Shown piece after piece: positions 1-9,450 of a stretch of 64,000 nt of DNA. A program made the translations under genes and the position numbers. This DNA is from Pomphorhynchus laevis (taxonomy: Eukaryota; Acanthocephala; Palaeacanthocephala; Echinorhynchida; Pomphorhynchidae). Position 1 is the stretch's first letter; the number at the start of each line of letters is the position of its first letter. The DNA is taken from the NCBI GenBank assembly GCA_012934845.2, contig WNNJ02002384.1:248001-312000 (forward strand), given 5' to 3'. The notes beneath the pieces are model-generated. The model worked only from the letters and a program-made list of their open reading frames with translations, did not search any database and was not told the DNA's origin.

Positions 1-89
1 ACTTGATATTTATTCAGCCTTTCGTATGCGAAATAACAAATTGACGGGTTTTATAATGTTTGATTTTGACAAGCTTTTATTTATAAGTG

Positions 90-560
90 CAATTTGAATG
101 AGGAAAATATTGTAAAACAATTAAAGACATGACATCTTTGAATTTAAAAATCTGATATTTTTTAATTATTGCGTGAGTTTAGACTATTATAACTTTTCAA
201 ACTTTCTTGGTTTGAAAAACAATTGATAAATTAAATTCGATTTTCTAGCAGCAAAATAATTGCTTTGTTAAACGTTGAGTTCTTGGCGCATTCGTTTCAA
301 CTTGGATATATTGCGTAGTGTAATTTGAAATTCTAATGAGTTTAGTGAGTTTAGACTATTTTAATATAATTATTTTAAAATGGCATGAATATTCAAAAAT
401 ATTGAAGATAAATTATTATAATACACTATCCACCTTATATTTGGTAACAGATTAAGTCTGAGTTTTACTTGGTTTTCCAAAGATTATGTGCATTTTACAT
501 AAATGAGTAATATAAATACTTGGAATATGGATCAATACTTAAATCTCGGCTATATTTAGT
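90..560. repeat. 471-bp direct repeat, copy 1
   Basis: This block recurs at 14766-15236 with the same spacing throughout (constant offset 14676), so there are no indels. I saw one substitution, in the stretch around position 460. Both copies start at CAATTTGAATGAGG and stop at CTATATTTAGT, and the flanks differ on both sides. The ends are not TG...CA and nothing between the copies looks like a gag-pol unit, so I do not read it as an LTR pair. It is non-coding and AT-rich. It could be a recently mobilised non-autonomous element or a recent duplication. Confidence 0.9.
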
Positions 561-800
561 ATGATCGTCAATGTAGTGCTTTGTGGTAGATCACAAGCTT
601 TTAATCTAAGTAGTCTTCGAATACAATTATAAGATACATCGGTGGAGTGGTGTACAGCTTCAGTTTAAATTTGCTTTAGACTGACTAAAGGAATACGTTG
701 CGTGCTCAGTTTTACTAATGTCAAGGTTTATACTTTTATACATGAACAAGCAGGTAGTAAATGTGTGATCCAGAACCAATTTACATTTCTGGATTTAAAG
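561..800. other. AT-rich spacer, no gene seen
   Basis: No convincing coding sequence. A short stretch near 572-600 (TAGTGCTTTGTGGTA) resembles 54521-54536, which lies in antisense LINE RT sequence, so some of this may be very degraded LINE. Confidence 0.4.
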
Positions 801-1070
801 TCAATCACTTTCCTATTGTAGTAGTAAGCTACGAAATTCACTTAGCTTTTCCAGAGTCTATATAATTCTTGACCTGTCACCAGTAGAACGTGATGCTTAC
901 AAACTCTCCGTGCCTAACTCAATGAGAAATGAAACACTGACCGTTCCTCTACTTTCATTATACGTAACAATAGGGCTATACGAACTCGTCAACTGAAAAC
1001 AAGCCTAGACAATAACAACATTACGAGTTTATCCAGCTCCAACATTTGACTATCGAAGCCTTAAAATCCA
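800..1070 (+). pseudogene. Degraded LINE ORF1 C-terminal remnant
   Basis: The plus strand reads RVYIILDLSPVERDAYK at about 852-903, followed downstream by a basic stretch RAIRTRQLKTSLD. This resembles the C-terminal end of CR1/L2-type ORF1 proteins, which often contain a '(V/I)..DL(S/T)P.ER' segment after their RNA-binding domain. It precedes the minisatellite and the endonuclease-RT remnant at 2230-4455 on the same strand, so all three may derive from one family A-like LINE. The match is short and made from memory, so the call is tentative. Confidence 0.35.
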
Positions 1071-2190
1071 GTAAATCCTCCAGTCAATAATCCAGTAAAT
1101 CCTCCGGTAAATCATTTAGTAAATCTTCCAGTAAATCGTCCAGTAAATCCTCCAGTAAAACATTCAGTAAATGTTTCAGTAAATCCTTTAGTAAATCCTC
1201 TAGTAAATCCTCCAGTAAATCCTCCAGTAAATCCTCCAGTAAATCCTCCAGTAAATCGTCCAGTAAATCCTCCACTAAATCCTCCAGTATATGTTCCAGT
1301 AAATCCTCCAGTAAATCTTCCAGTAAATCCTTCAGTGAATCCTCCAGTAAATCCTCTAGTAAATCCTTCAGTAAATCCTTCAGTAAATCCTCCAGTAAAT
1401 CCTCCAATAAATCCTCCAGTAAATCCTCCACTAAATCCTCCAGTATATGTTCCAGTAAATCCTTCAGTAAATGCTTCAGTAAATGGTTCAGTAAATGCTC
1501 AAGTAAATCCTTCCTAAATCCTCCAGTAAATCCTCGTAAAACATTCAGTAAATGCTTCAGTAAATCATTCAGTAAATCCTCCAGTAAGTCCTCCAGTGAA
1601 TCCTCAAGTAAATCCTCCAGTAAATCCTTCAGTAAATCCTCCAGTAAATCCTCCAGTAAATCCTCTAGTAAATCCTTTAGTAAATCCTCCAGTAAATCCT
1701 TCAGTAAATGCTTCAGTAAATGGTTCAGTAAATGCTCAAGTAAATCCTTCCTAAATCCTCCAGTAAATCCTTCAGTAAATGCTTCAGTAAATCATTCAGT
1801 AAATCCTCCAGTAAGTCCTCCAGTGAATCCTCAAGTAAATCCTCCAGTAAATCCTTCAGTAAATCCTTCAGTAAATCCTTCAGTAAATCCTCCAGTAAAT
1901 CCTCTAGTAAATCCTTCAGTAAATCCTCCAGTAAATCCTTCAGTAAATGCTTCAGTAAATGGTTCAGTAACTGCTCAAGTAAATCCTTCCTAAATCCTCC
2001 AGTAAATCCTTCAGTAAATGCTTCAGTAAATCATTCAGTAAATCCTCCAGTAAGTCCTCCAGTGAATCCTCAAGTAAATCCTCCAGTAAATCCTTCAGTA
2101 AATCCTCCAGTAAATCCTCCAGTAAGTCCACTAGTGAATTCTCAAGTAAATCCTCCAGTAAATAATCTTTCAGTATATAATCCAGTGTAT
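1071..2190. repeat. 12-bp minisatellite with ~238-bp higher-order repeat
   Basis: About 1.1 kb of a 12-bp unit with consensus CCTCCAGTAAAT, in variants such as CCTTCAGTAAAT, GCTTCAGTAAAT and CCTCAAGTAAAT. A higher-order period is visible: the marker GCTCAAGTAAATCCTTCC recurs at about 1497, 1734 and 1973, i.e. every 237-239 bp. Because 12 is a multiple of 3, long open frames persist on both strands: NPPV-type repeats on plus (1335-1517, 2062-2247) and an LLEDLLED-type 115-residue frame on minus (1084-1431). I regard these as by-products of the repeat. The array sits between LINE ORF1-like and endonuclease-like remnants. Confidence 0.95.
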
Positions 2191-2247
2191 CCTCTAATTA
2201 ATTCGACTCCGCTGCTTAATAAGTCTTCTGGAAATTATCCGTCTTAA
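2062..2247 (+). other. Repeat-encoded open frame with unique tail
   Basis: The plus-strand frame through the last minisatellite units encodes NPPV-like repeats and then runs into about 25 non-repeat residues (SVYNPVYPLINSTPLLNK...) before a stop. It may be a relic of a LINE ORF1 or linker reading frame in which the minisatellite expanded. No domain is recognisable and I would not call it a gene. Confidence 0.25.
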
Positions 2248-4455
2248 ATATCCGCTCTTTTAGTAACAAGGTTGATTCAGTATATGATATTTTCCTTCAT
2301 AAAGGAAAATATTTTTCCTTTATGATATTTAAGATATCATAAAGGAAAAAAAACATTTTATGATATTCCTTTAAGATATTTTCCTTGTCACGTTGATCAG
2401 AATGATTATTATTTTAAACGACTCCGCTCTCAAATCTCTTTGTGGTTGATAAGGCTCGTCAACTCCCTATTAGTTCAAACAGATCAATTAACGACGGCGG
2501 TCTTATAGATTTCTCTCACCATTGGTCTCCGTTGTAATTATTATCGTTGCCATTTGTCCCTATTACTTTCGAACTACTTGGGTTCCGTGTTAAAGCTGGC
2601 TCGTTGTTTCTCAATATCTACTTATTCTATCGACCGGGTTCGTGTCATCTGTCTGACCTTTTTTCGGTGAACTGTCAAACTTACTTTATTTCATCTTTCT
2701 CTCCGATTTACCTTGCGTTGTAATAGGTGATATAAATGTTCGCTTATACTCGTTGTGATTCCAATAACATAAAGACGATTTATACATTTAATGATCTTGA
2801 TTTTCAAATCATGTCTCTTCGGTTTCCTGCCCCTAATACTCTTGGCGGTACCCTCGATATCGTTGCCCTACCTTCGAGTTTTGCCTTGTTTTCTTCATTG
2901 TGTATATCTGTTCATGATCTATATGACTACTTCCTTGTAACCTGTTCTGCTCTATCCTCGATGAAATTCTTCCCCTTAAAATTTTTGTTCAATCACGTCA
3001 CTATCGTGCAACATGATTCGACTCTGAGTGTGTGACTTCAAAACGCCTCCTGCGTCGTTCTTACAGAACTTATCATCGTTATCTCAGACTATCTTTAGCA
3101 CTTGATTCCTCCGTTTATCGTAACCAATTCTTTGATTTTCGTCGTTCGCATAGGCAACTTCTGTGTTCCAAGGCACAGTTTTTCGTAAAGCATATTGGCT
3201 TCCACTACTGGCTCTCTAACTAATGAAAAACTCTCAATTTTTCACTTTCTCGTTCCTCTGTCAATTCCACTTTTGATCCTTCAATTCTTTGATTACCTAA
3301 TTTTAAAAACAGATTTTCTTATCGATTCGATCATCTTCATTCCACAAGCTTATTGTATCCCGTCTATTCGTATTCCTAAGCTCTTTTACCTACTTGCGGT
3401 ATCTGAAGATGAGGTATCTAGCCTTCTTATTTCGTCAACCTGTAAGTGCTCTCCGGCCGATCCAATCCCTACTCGAATTCTCAAATTGTTGTCAACAGAC
3501 TTCACACATTTCCTTACCAGCCTCTTTAACTCGTCAGTCTGGAATCGACTATTTCCTGTTCTTTGAAAAACGGCCATTGTTCATCCCCTACTTAAAAAGT
3601 CCTCTCTTAACAACCCTCTTCTTTTATCTTATCGCTCAATATCAATTCTAACAACCTTATCTAAAATTCTTGAACACCTTGTCTTAGATCAGATCAATAA
3701 GTATCTCTCTTCATCGCAGCTCTACCCTTCTTTTCGATCTGCTTTCCGGTCCAATCATTCCACCGAACTAGCATGTCATAAAGTATTTTATGATATGCTC
3801 TCCGCTCGTGACAAAGGACTTTGTAGTGTGATAATATCGCTCGATCTTTTATCTGCATTCGACATTGTCGATCACAAAATCCTTCTTTAGTCTTCGCTAT
3901 CATTATAACTTCTCTTCGTCTACGTTGGCTTGATTTTCTTCGTATCTCTCCGATCGATCATTTTCCGTCCATTCTAATTCAATGTGTTCTCTTTTATCTT
4001 CTCTCCGTTGTGGTGTACCTCAAGGTTTAGTGCTTGGCGTAATTCTCTTTACGTTTTTTGTTGGAGATTTATCTTTTATAACTAATAAATTCTGCTTCAG
4101 AGTAATGCACTAAGCTGATGATATACTTCTTTATTCTCACTCGTCTCCTTATTTCCTGAGCCAACTTTTCATATCCTCGTCGAATTGTCTTCGTGCTCTA
4201 TCAGAACATCTAATTTTTTTGCACTTGTCACTCAATCCTACCAATTCTAAAGTGTTATGAATTTTACCCTCCTCCGTTTTTGTATTTCCTCCTTCTCTAT
4301 CTTCAGACCACAATTATTCCTGCTGTAGATAAACTAGTATTTCTAGGCGTTCACTTCGACAATAATCTGAATCTCGATCACTTCATTCGTGATAAAACTA
4401 GATCTTCAAATATTCTTCTCCGTGATATTCGCCTCGTCAGAAGAGCGTCGGTACG
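2230..4455 (+). mobile_element. Family A LINE remnant (endonuclease and RT)
   Basis: A degraded CR1/L2-like LINE. An endonuclease fragment lies around 2736-3035, with TLGGTLDIVALPSS and VHDLYDYFLVTCS near where APE-type endonucleases carry their final DI and SDH motifs. RT sequence follows at about 3360-4455: PADPIPTRILKLL, LPSFRSAFRSNHSTELAC-like sequence, SLDLLSAFDIVDHKILL, a degraded GVPQG block and FLGVHFDNNLNLDHFIRDK. It is collinear with the better copy at 5575-7290 but carries many stops and frame changes. Its 3' end is missing: it stops near 4455, where antisense sequence of another RT element begins. Confidence 0.8.
2312..2350. repeat. Fold-back palindrome, 17-bp stem
   Basis: Inverted repeat with arms TTTTTCCTTTATGATAT and its exact complement, separated by 5 nt. 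It lies inside the LINE remnant, with a further related half-copy just upstream (2290-2309). Confidence 0.85.
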
Positions 4456-5560
4456 AGATGATCACCTTGTTGAACATTTTCTCATGATACGATGCACTTG
4501 TCGCAGAAGATTAGATCGCGTGCGTCGACGTAGCACAGCGAGACAAATGGCAGAATCTGTAGAACGTCTTTAGATACATAGTGTAGAACTGCATGTCTGC
4601 TCACGCAACTAAAAGCATCGCGGAAATCCAGCTTCACCATCGCATGAGCGTAGAAATGTGCGAGAAATGTAGAAATACATACGAGTGTACCGAAGTTTCG
4701 ATCTGCGACTGATGTCGACAAATAACTGGACTGAGAGAAATCGATCTGCAAGGAGCTCGGAAGTTATCCGGTAGGAAAGTTTTGCAGCTACACGTCGAAT
4801 AGTAAGTCCAACCAAAATCGGCAGAATTCCACCTTCCTTATTTCATAAATCCAGAAGTTTGTCGCCGCATACAATCTTGGCAACGCCATCAGATACGTTT
4901 CCATTGAAGAGTACCGGTATAAGGTTCAGAAAAGACTGTGTCAGGCTATTGACTGCGAATCCTGAAGACTAACAGATCCTGCAAGTGCATTGGTCCAAGA
5001 CCATCGCAACCACTTGCGGAAGATGGAAGGAATGATCTCAGTGTTCAATCTTATTGGTGTAAGCGCAGTAACGGTCAACCGGTACAGTTAGTTCCATAGG
5101 ATATTTGTAATTTGAGCAGGCTTTGCGTATTATAGACGTGAGAGATTATGTATATCCTGAATTTTTCTATGTAAATCGAATCACGGTTACTGAGAGGCAT
5201 AACAGTTGCCACCAAGCTAGTTCGTCGGAATTGTGTGATGCGATTGCTCCCATGAGCTCGGAGAGCTTTGACGCAACTGTTAACCTGGATCCTCGTGGAA
5301 TTCGGCAGATGACGCCTACGCCCCGTGTAAGAACCTCAATACAATTCAAAGTGTCAGTTGAAGCGCCTTGATTAACGATGGGCGACGCGAGAGACATCGA
5401 GGTCGACTGGGATATGAATACCCATATGACCTGATCCTGGACAGCCCGGATGTGGTCCACGTCTCCGAATCATATCATCGGCGGTGGTAGCAAAGTTCCG
5501 CCGGTAAATCCTACACCATGAGCCCTTCTGTATCATCAATACGTTGTTGATTGTAATAGA
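4455..5560 (-). mobile_element. R2-like RT element fragment (N-terminal region and RT)
   Basis: On the minus strand, from 5460 downwards, the frames give LTVASKLSELMGAI...ELAWWQLLCLS, then GCDGLGPMHLQDLLV (about 4970-5030). LPILVGLTIRRVAAKLSYRI follows at about 4770-4840, and MVKLDFRDAFSCVSRHAVL at about 4590-4650 with the RT catalytic Asp in LDFRDAF. This order matches a widespread invertebrate RT family with the signatures 'GPDGLRPQHL', 'GIRPIAVG.T.RRL.AK' and 'VKLDF.NAFN'. That family has an R2-like layout (N-terminal Cys/His motifs, RT, C-terminal nuclease-like domain). The fragment is broken by frame changes. It lacks the YADD part and abuts family A LINEs on both sides. I am unsure of the clade name. 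Confidence 0.7.
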
Positions 5561-5579
5561 TAAATTGTAGTAAATAAAC

Positions 5580-7076
5580 TTGTTGAGGGATATAACCCCG
5601 GTCTCCATCCTATCCCACTCTGCCCAGTCTACTCTCATCCTTCCGGAACTCTTTCATCTTCTCCCTGTCTCACCTACAGAAGTATCATCTGTCCTCATGT
5701 CCTTACCCAACAAAACCTCACCTGCCGATCCCCTGACTACTCACATATTAAAATCTATATGCTCATCGATATCCCCATTTCTCACAACCTTGTTTAACTC
5801 GTCCATCCGCAGTCGTATCTTCCCTTCACACTGGAAATCCGCAATCGTTCGTCCCCTCCTTAAGAAACAATCGCTAGACCCCTCCCTTTCTTCTAGCTAT
5901 CGCCCCATTTCACTACTCCCTACTCTTTCTAAGCTCTTAGAACGCCTCATCTTAATACAGATCAACGCTTATCTCTCCTCATCCAATCTGTACCCTCCTT
6001 TCCAATCCGCTTTCCACTCTAATCACTTCACAGAAATCGCATGCATAAAAGTGCACAACGACTTACTCATTTCTCGAGACAAGGCTCTATATAGTGTTCT
6101 CATCTCCCTCGACCTCTCCTCCGCATTCGACATTGTCGACCACTCCGTCCTCCTTTCTCGCCTTCGTTATGATTACGGCTTTTCTTCCTCCTCCGTAGCA
6201 TGGTTCGCCTCATATCTATCCGACCGTTCCTTTCGCGTCTGTTCTAATTCATCATCCTCCCCTCCCATCCCTATTTTTTGCGGGGTCCCACAAGGTTCAG
6301 TCCTAGGTCCCCTGCTTTTCTCTCTTCTGCTTGGCGATCTCTCTCCGTTTATCAAACCTTACTCCTTTAACGTCATGCAATACGCCGATGACATTCTAAT
6401 CTATGCTCATGCACCCGCAAATCGCATACACGATATCGGCATTTCTGCCTCCAACTGTCTTTCTTCTATCTACAAACGTCTCTCTAATCTCCATCTCGTT
6501 CTAAACCCCGAAAAGTCCAAAATAATGTGGATCCTCCCCCGTAAACCAAACATATCTCCTCCCACTGTATATTTCGCCTCATCGATCATCCCCATAGTCC
6601 ACAATCTCACTTTCTTAGGCTTCCATTTCGATGATCACATTTCCCTTAAACCCTTCGTCCGTGACAAGGTCCGCTCATCTAACTTAATTCTCCGTAACAT
6701 CCGCCGTATCCGCCGCCTTATCGACTTCCGTTCTTGTATGTATCTTCTTTCATCGCTTCTTTTCCCTAAAATCGATTACTGCCTTAGCCTTTTCGCCAAT
6801 TCTCCAAAATCCATCATCCTACCCCTACAACGAATAATCAACACCGCCGTTCGAGTGCTCTTTCGTCTCCGTCGCTTCGACCACACATCCACATATTTTG
6901 CCCAACTCTCCTGGCCCACCATCCACATCCGCATCAAACTCCGCCTTCTTCTCGTTACCTTTTCGTCTCATCGCTGTCGGCTCCCCATCGTTCATCAACC
7001 TTCCTTTCTTAGACGATACTCGCCCCACCTCGCTATCGCTTCGTTCCTGTCATACCCTCTTACTCCACGTTCCTAA
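5580..7076 (+). CDS. LINE reverse transcriptase (truncated ORF2)
   Basis: This is the longest RT frame in the window. It would encode the RNA-templated DNA synthesis step of target-primed retrotransposition. Catalytic Asp residues are present in AFDIVDH (motif A) and YADD (motif C), with GVPQGSVLGP (motif B) between them. The C-terminal region rich in FLGFHFDDH, IRRIRRLIDF and PLQRIINTAVR-type sequence is the thumb/connection part usual in CR1/L2-type ORF2. It lacks the endonuclease, so it cannot be an autonomous product. Its first ATG-like codon is a truncation artefact, and the natural C-terminus is lost through a +1 frame change. Confidence 0.85.
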   Translation: MLRDITPVSILSHSAQSTLILPELFHLLPVSPTEVSSVLMSLPNKTSPADPLTTHILKSICSSISPFLTTLFNSSIRSRIFPSHWKSAIVRPLLKKQSLDPSLSSSYRPISLLPTLSKLLERLILIQINAYLSSSNLYPPFQSAFHSNHFTEIACIKVHNDLLISRDKALYSVLISLDLSSAFDIVDHSVLLSRLRYDYGFSSSSVAWFASYLSDRSFRVCSNSSSSPPIPIFCGVPQGSVLGPLLFSLLLGDLSPFIKPYSFNVMQYADDILIYAHAPANRIHDIGISASNCLSSIYKRLSNLHLVLNPEKSKIMWILPRKPNISPPTVYFASSIIPIVHNLTFLGFHFDDHISLKPFVRDKVRSSNLILRNIRRIRRLIDFRSCMYLLSSLLFPKIDYCLSLFANSPKSIILPLQRIINTAVRVLFRLRRFDHTSTYFAQLSWPTIHIRIKLRLLLVTFSSHRCRLPIVHQPSFLRRYSPHLAIASFLSYPLTPRS

Positions 7077-7234
7077 TTACTCCAACAACTACGGTCTCCG
7101 ATCCTTCCTCGTCGCCGCCTTACTCGCCTGGAATCAACTCCCTCTCGACGTCCGCCGCGCTCCCTCCTTTATCACATTCAAACACCTCCTCCGTTCCCAC
7201 CTTCTCGACACATGATTAACATTTTTGTTTTGTT

Positions 7235-7271
7235 GTGGTCATGTAAGCGTGCGCTAGCACGCATTTGCCAC
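7235..7271 (+). other. Conserved 3'-UTR hairpin of family A LINE
   Basis: GCGTGC (7247-7252), loop GCTA, then GCACGC (7257-7262), enclosed by GTGG...CCAC. The same structure with different loops is found at 11287-11324 (loop ATTTT), 56451-56487 (loop GCTG), 60804-60841 (loop ATTTT) and, on minus, near 30150-30190. Related UnaL2/CR1-type LINEs use a 3' stem-loop as the template-recognition signal for their RT. The same role is inferred here. Confidence 0.7.
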
Positions 7272-7410
7272 GTTAAAATAAATCCTTTTTTATATAACAC
7301 TATTTGTGACACTGATTGATTCACACTTGATTTACATTAATTTCGTTTGTAATCAGATGAAGCGATTTTGAACTTTTTTCTTTTCTAAATAGTTGATGAT
7401 CCATTGCTGG

Positions 7411-7979
7411 TAAAGAATTATTGGAGCTGGATCAAAGAAGAGGGAAAATTTTTATTGATATTTTGCTAACCTCTGTTAGCATCTTCATAAAATTACTTGG
7501 AAATTATTTCAGAAAATTATGTAATTTTCTGAAAATGCTAACAGAAGTAGTTAGCAAAATATCAATAAAAATTTCCCCTCTTTTCTTTGATCCAGCTCCA
7601 ATAATTATTTTGATTTTATACAATTTATATTTATAGCAAGTTAAAATTTAAAACTAAAATTTAAAATAAAAGTTAATTTTTAAATCTACCATAATAATAA
7701 TTAGCGATCATAAGGAGGAACTGATGTGTTAGTAATTGATTGTAATTAATTGATTAATTGTAATTAATTTGTTCTTTCCAAAATGTGTTATTTTAGAGTT
7801 ATGCAGATTATTAGAAAATCTTCAAAAAATTACGTGAAATAATTTTCTAAAGAATTTTTCTGAAGATAATTTTCTACGGTAATTTTCTGCAGTAATTTTC
7901 TAAAGATGCTAACAGAGGTTAGCAAAATATCAATAAAAATTTTTACTTTTTTCTTTGATCCAGCTCCAATAATTCTTTA
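7411..7979. mobile_element. MITE-like inverted-repeat element
   Basis: The outer ends form a perfect terminal inverted repeat of about 27 bp (TAAAGAATTATTGGAGCTGG.. at 7411 and its complement ending at 7979). The first 200 bp is itself a long fold-back: the arm GGAGCTGGATCAAAG...TTTTTATTGATATTTTGCTAAC returns in inverse orientation by about 7608. The element therefore carries one left arm and two right arms. No transposase is present. The middle (about 7610-7760) holds AT-rich sequence shared with the dispersed repeat found at 20580, 28680 and 41060. It is a non-autonomous DNA element; I could not assign the superfamily or a target-site duplication. Confidence 0.75.
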
Positions 7980-8099
7980 GAACTGTTTTCTGTACTATTT
8001 GCAACATATATTTTTCCACTGAGTTTATTTCGCACTACGTTTTTTCTTAAGTTTTTATTTTTTAAATATCTAACATATTTGAAAAAATAAACAATGTAT

Positions 8100-8680
8100 T
8101 CAAATTATTCGTCATTTTCAACCGAGTCAGCTGTCTCGGTTTTATCGTCCTATGCAATATCATCAGTGGTTGTATCCTCATTGATATCGTCGTCTTATAC
8201 CGGTTTCATCATCGGATTCTTCGTTTGCTTTCTCCTTTTCATCCGCTTCTATATCAACATTCTCGCCTTGTCATTCTGTATTGCCTCTGATGATTGTTCT
8301 TGCACGTCACTTACAACTGAGACAATTTCACTAGTTTCGTCGGTGGTAACATTCTCGTCTTCGTATAATTCCTCTGCTCATCCATCTGTCGTTTCTCCTA
8401 ACAACGCATCGATGCCATTCTCAGTCGATTTCATCAATAAAGGATCTTCCGCTCCATCCATGACGTCTTCATCTAACCGGCCCTGGTCATCATTGTACAA
8501 CATTCTTTGTTCGCCTGTATCGTGAACTTCACCTTCTGTCTGGGCGGCATGCGGCAATGATCACCTCTAGCATACACGCCTCATTGCCCTTTGAACAGAA
8601 GCGCCTAGACGCGGTATGAAGAATGAACCTGCGCGCTGGTCTGAAGTGACCCGACCTAGCCTCTTTCCCAAATCCACGTG
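8100..8680 (-). pseudogene. Acidic transposon-derived fragment, copy 1
   Basis: Positions 8352-8676 are a diverged second copy of 12526-12850. On the minus strand both give an acidic peptide (VHDTGEQRMLY.DDQGRLDE, VMDGAED.LLMKSTENGID). The shared reading frame is better preserved at 12526-12748. Here it extends further toward 8250 with DENVTTDETSEIVSVVSDVQ before stops. At 12850-13010 the same strand carries the C-terminus of an R2-like RT element immediately upstream, so this block may come from the same family. The Ser-rich plus-strand frame (8094-8525) is its shadow. The function is unknown. Confidence 0.45.
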
Positions 8681-8775
8681 ATAATAATAATTATTATTAC
8701 TAGAATGTCAGCGAGCGTAGCTAAATAGACACCTTCACAATTTAAAATATAAAATGGAAACTAACAACAAAGTAA

Positions 8776-9450
8776 TTAAAAATTAGTCAGTTTCTTCAAA
8801 GTAGATACAAATCCACGTCTGTTTGTTTGCTTCACCACTTCCGCCGGTAAACTGTTCCAAGCTGGAATGACACGCACGGCAAAATTAATGCTTCTTTTTT
8901 TACACCAGTGTTTACGTTGTAACATAAGTGGATGACCACGTAATCTTGAGTCATTTCGCACACGAAATAGACTTCTAACGGGATTATCAGGATTGCTCAT
9001 CGCCCGCCACACTACAACCAGGTCATTTAGTGCTCGAAGTGAAGATAACGAAGGCATATTAAGGCGACTTAACCGTTCCTTATAAGTAAGGTTATGAAGG
9101 CCCGCTACCCGTTTAGAAGAACGTCGCAATACCTGTTCAATACGAAACTCTTCCGAATTGTTAACTGGGTATGATGCTGGAAAGCAATAGTTAAGAACAC
9201 TTAAACAGAGAGTAGTGAATAAAAGTTTAAATGAGTCAATTTCTAATTTACTAAAACATCTGGAAATCATACCGGAAATTCGAGTTGCTCTAGCACATAT
9301 TTGACCGTATTTTTCCTAGTGCCTAGATCATCCGAAACGACGACGCCCAAGTCTCTATATTGACGAACCATAGGAATTGGTTGTAAGTTAATTGAGTAGC
9401 TGGTTGTCGAAAACTTATTCCCTATGTGCATGTATGCACATTTTGTCACA
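8776..9450 (-). mobile_element. Family B CR1-like LINE, RT C-terminal end
   Basis: From 9449 downwards: KCAYMHIGNKFSTTSYSI, VRQYRDLGVVVSDDL, then after a frame change FTTLCLSVLNYCFPASYP, VLRRSSKRVAGL, LRGHPLMLQRKHWC, and RVIPAWNSLPAEVV close to the stop. These are the standard landmarks of the CR1/Jockey-type ORF2 C-terminus ('DLGV.....L', 'LE...P...', 'L..VQRR.T', 'LRGH..K', 'F..R....WN.LP..VV'). The element is cut at 9450, where a family A LINE lies on the opposite strand. Confidence 0.85.

Larger units (their letters stand above)
5575..7290 (+). mobile_element. Family A LINE, 5'-truncated, RT nearly whole
   Basis: This is the best-preserved copy of the window's dominant LINE. The endonuclease and ORF1 are missing (5' truncation, usual for LINEs) and the element begins in the linker before RT. 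A 498-codon frame (5580-7076) holds RT motifs SPADPLTTHILK, PISLLPTLSKLLERL, SLDLSSAFDIVDH, GVPQGSVLGPLLFS, MQYADDILIYA and LNPEKSKIMW. After position 6955 the frame changes because of one extra T relative to the copy near 56178, and the C-terminal part (TFKHLLRSHLLDT) continues in another frame to 7215. The 3' UTR has a conserved hairpin (7235-7271) and ends in an A/T-rich tail. Identity to 52275-53543 and 55690-56520 is very high, which suggests recent activity. Confidence 0.93.

Noticed and set aside
1084-1431. 115-residue minus-strand frame of LLEDLLED repeats (apparent coiled coil)
   Set aside because: It is the translation of the 12-bp minisatellite. The opposite strand is equally open, and nothing unique flanks it.
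1071-2190. CRISPR-like array
   Set aside because: The units are contiguous 12-bp repeats without unique spacers, in an animal genome.
6825-7028. Minus-strand frame MGRVSSKKGRLMN... (also at 55993-56244 and 52197-52433)
   Set aside because: Antisense of the family A RT C-terminus. It recurs wherever the LINE does.
8094-8525. 143-residue Ser-rich plus-strand protein with a hydrophobic stretch
   Set aside because: It is the complement of the acidic minus-strand block that recurs at 12526-12850, and the plus frame is not kept in that copy.
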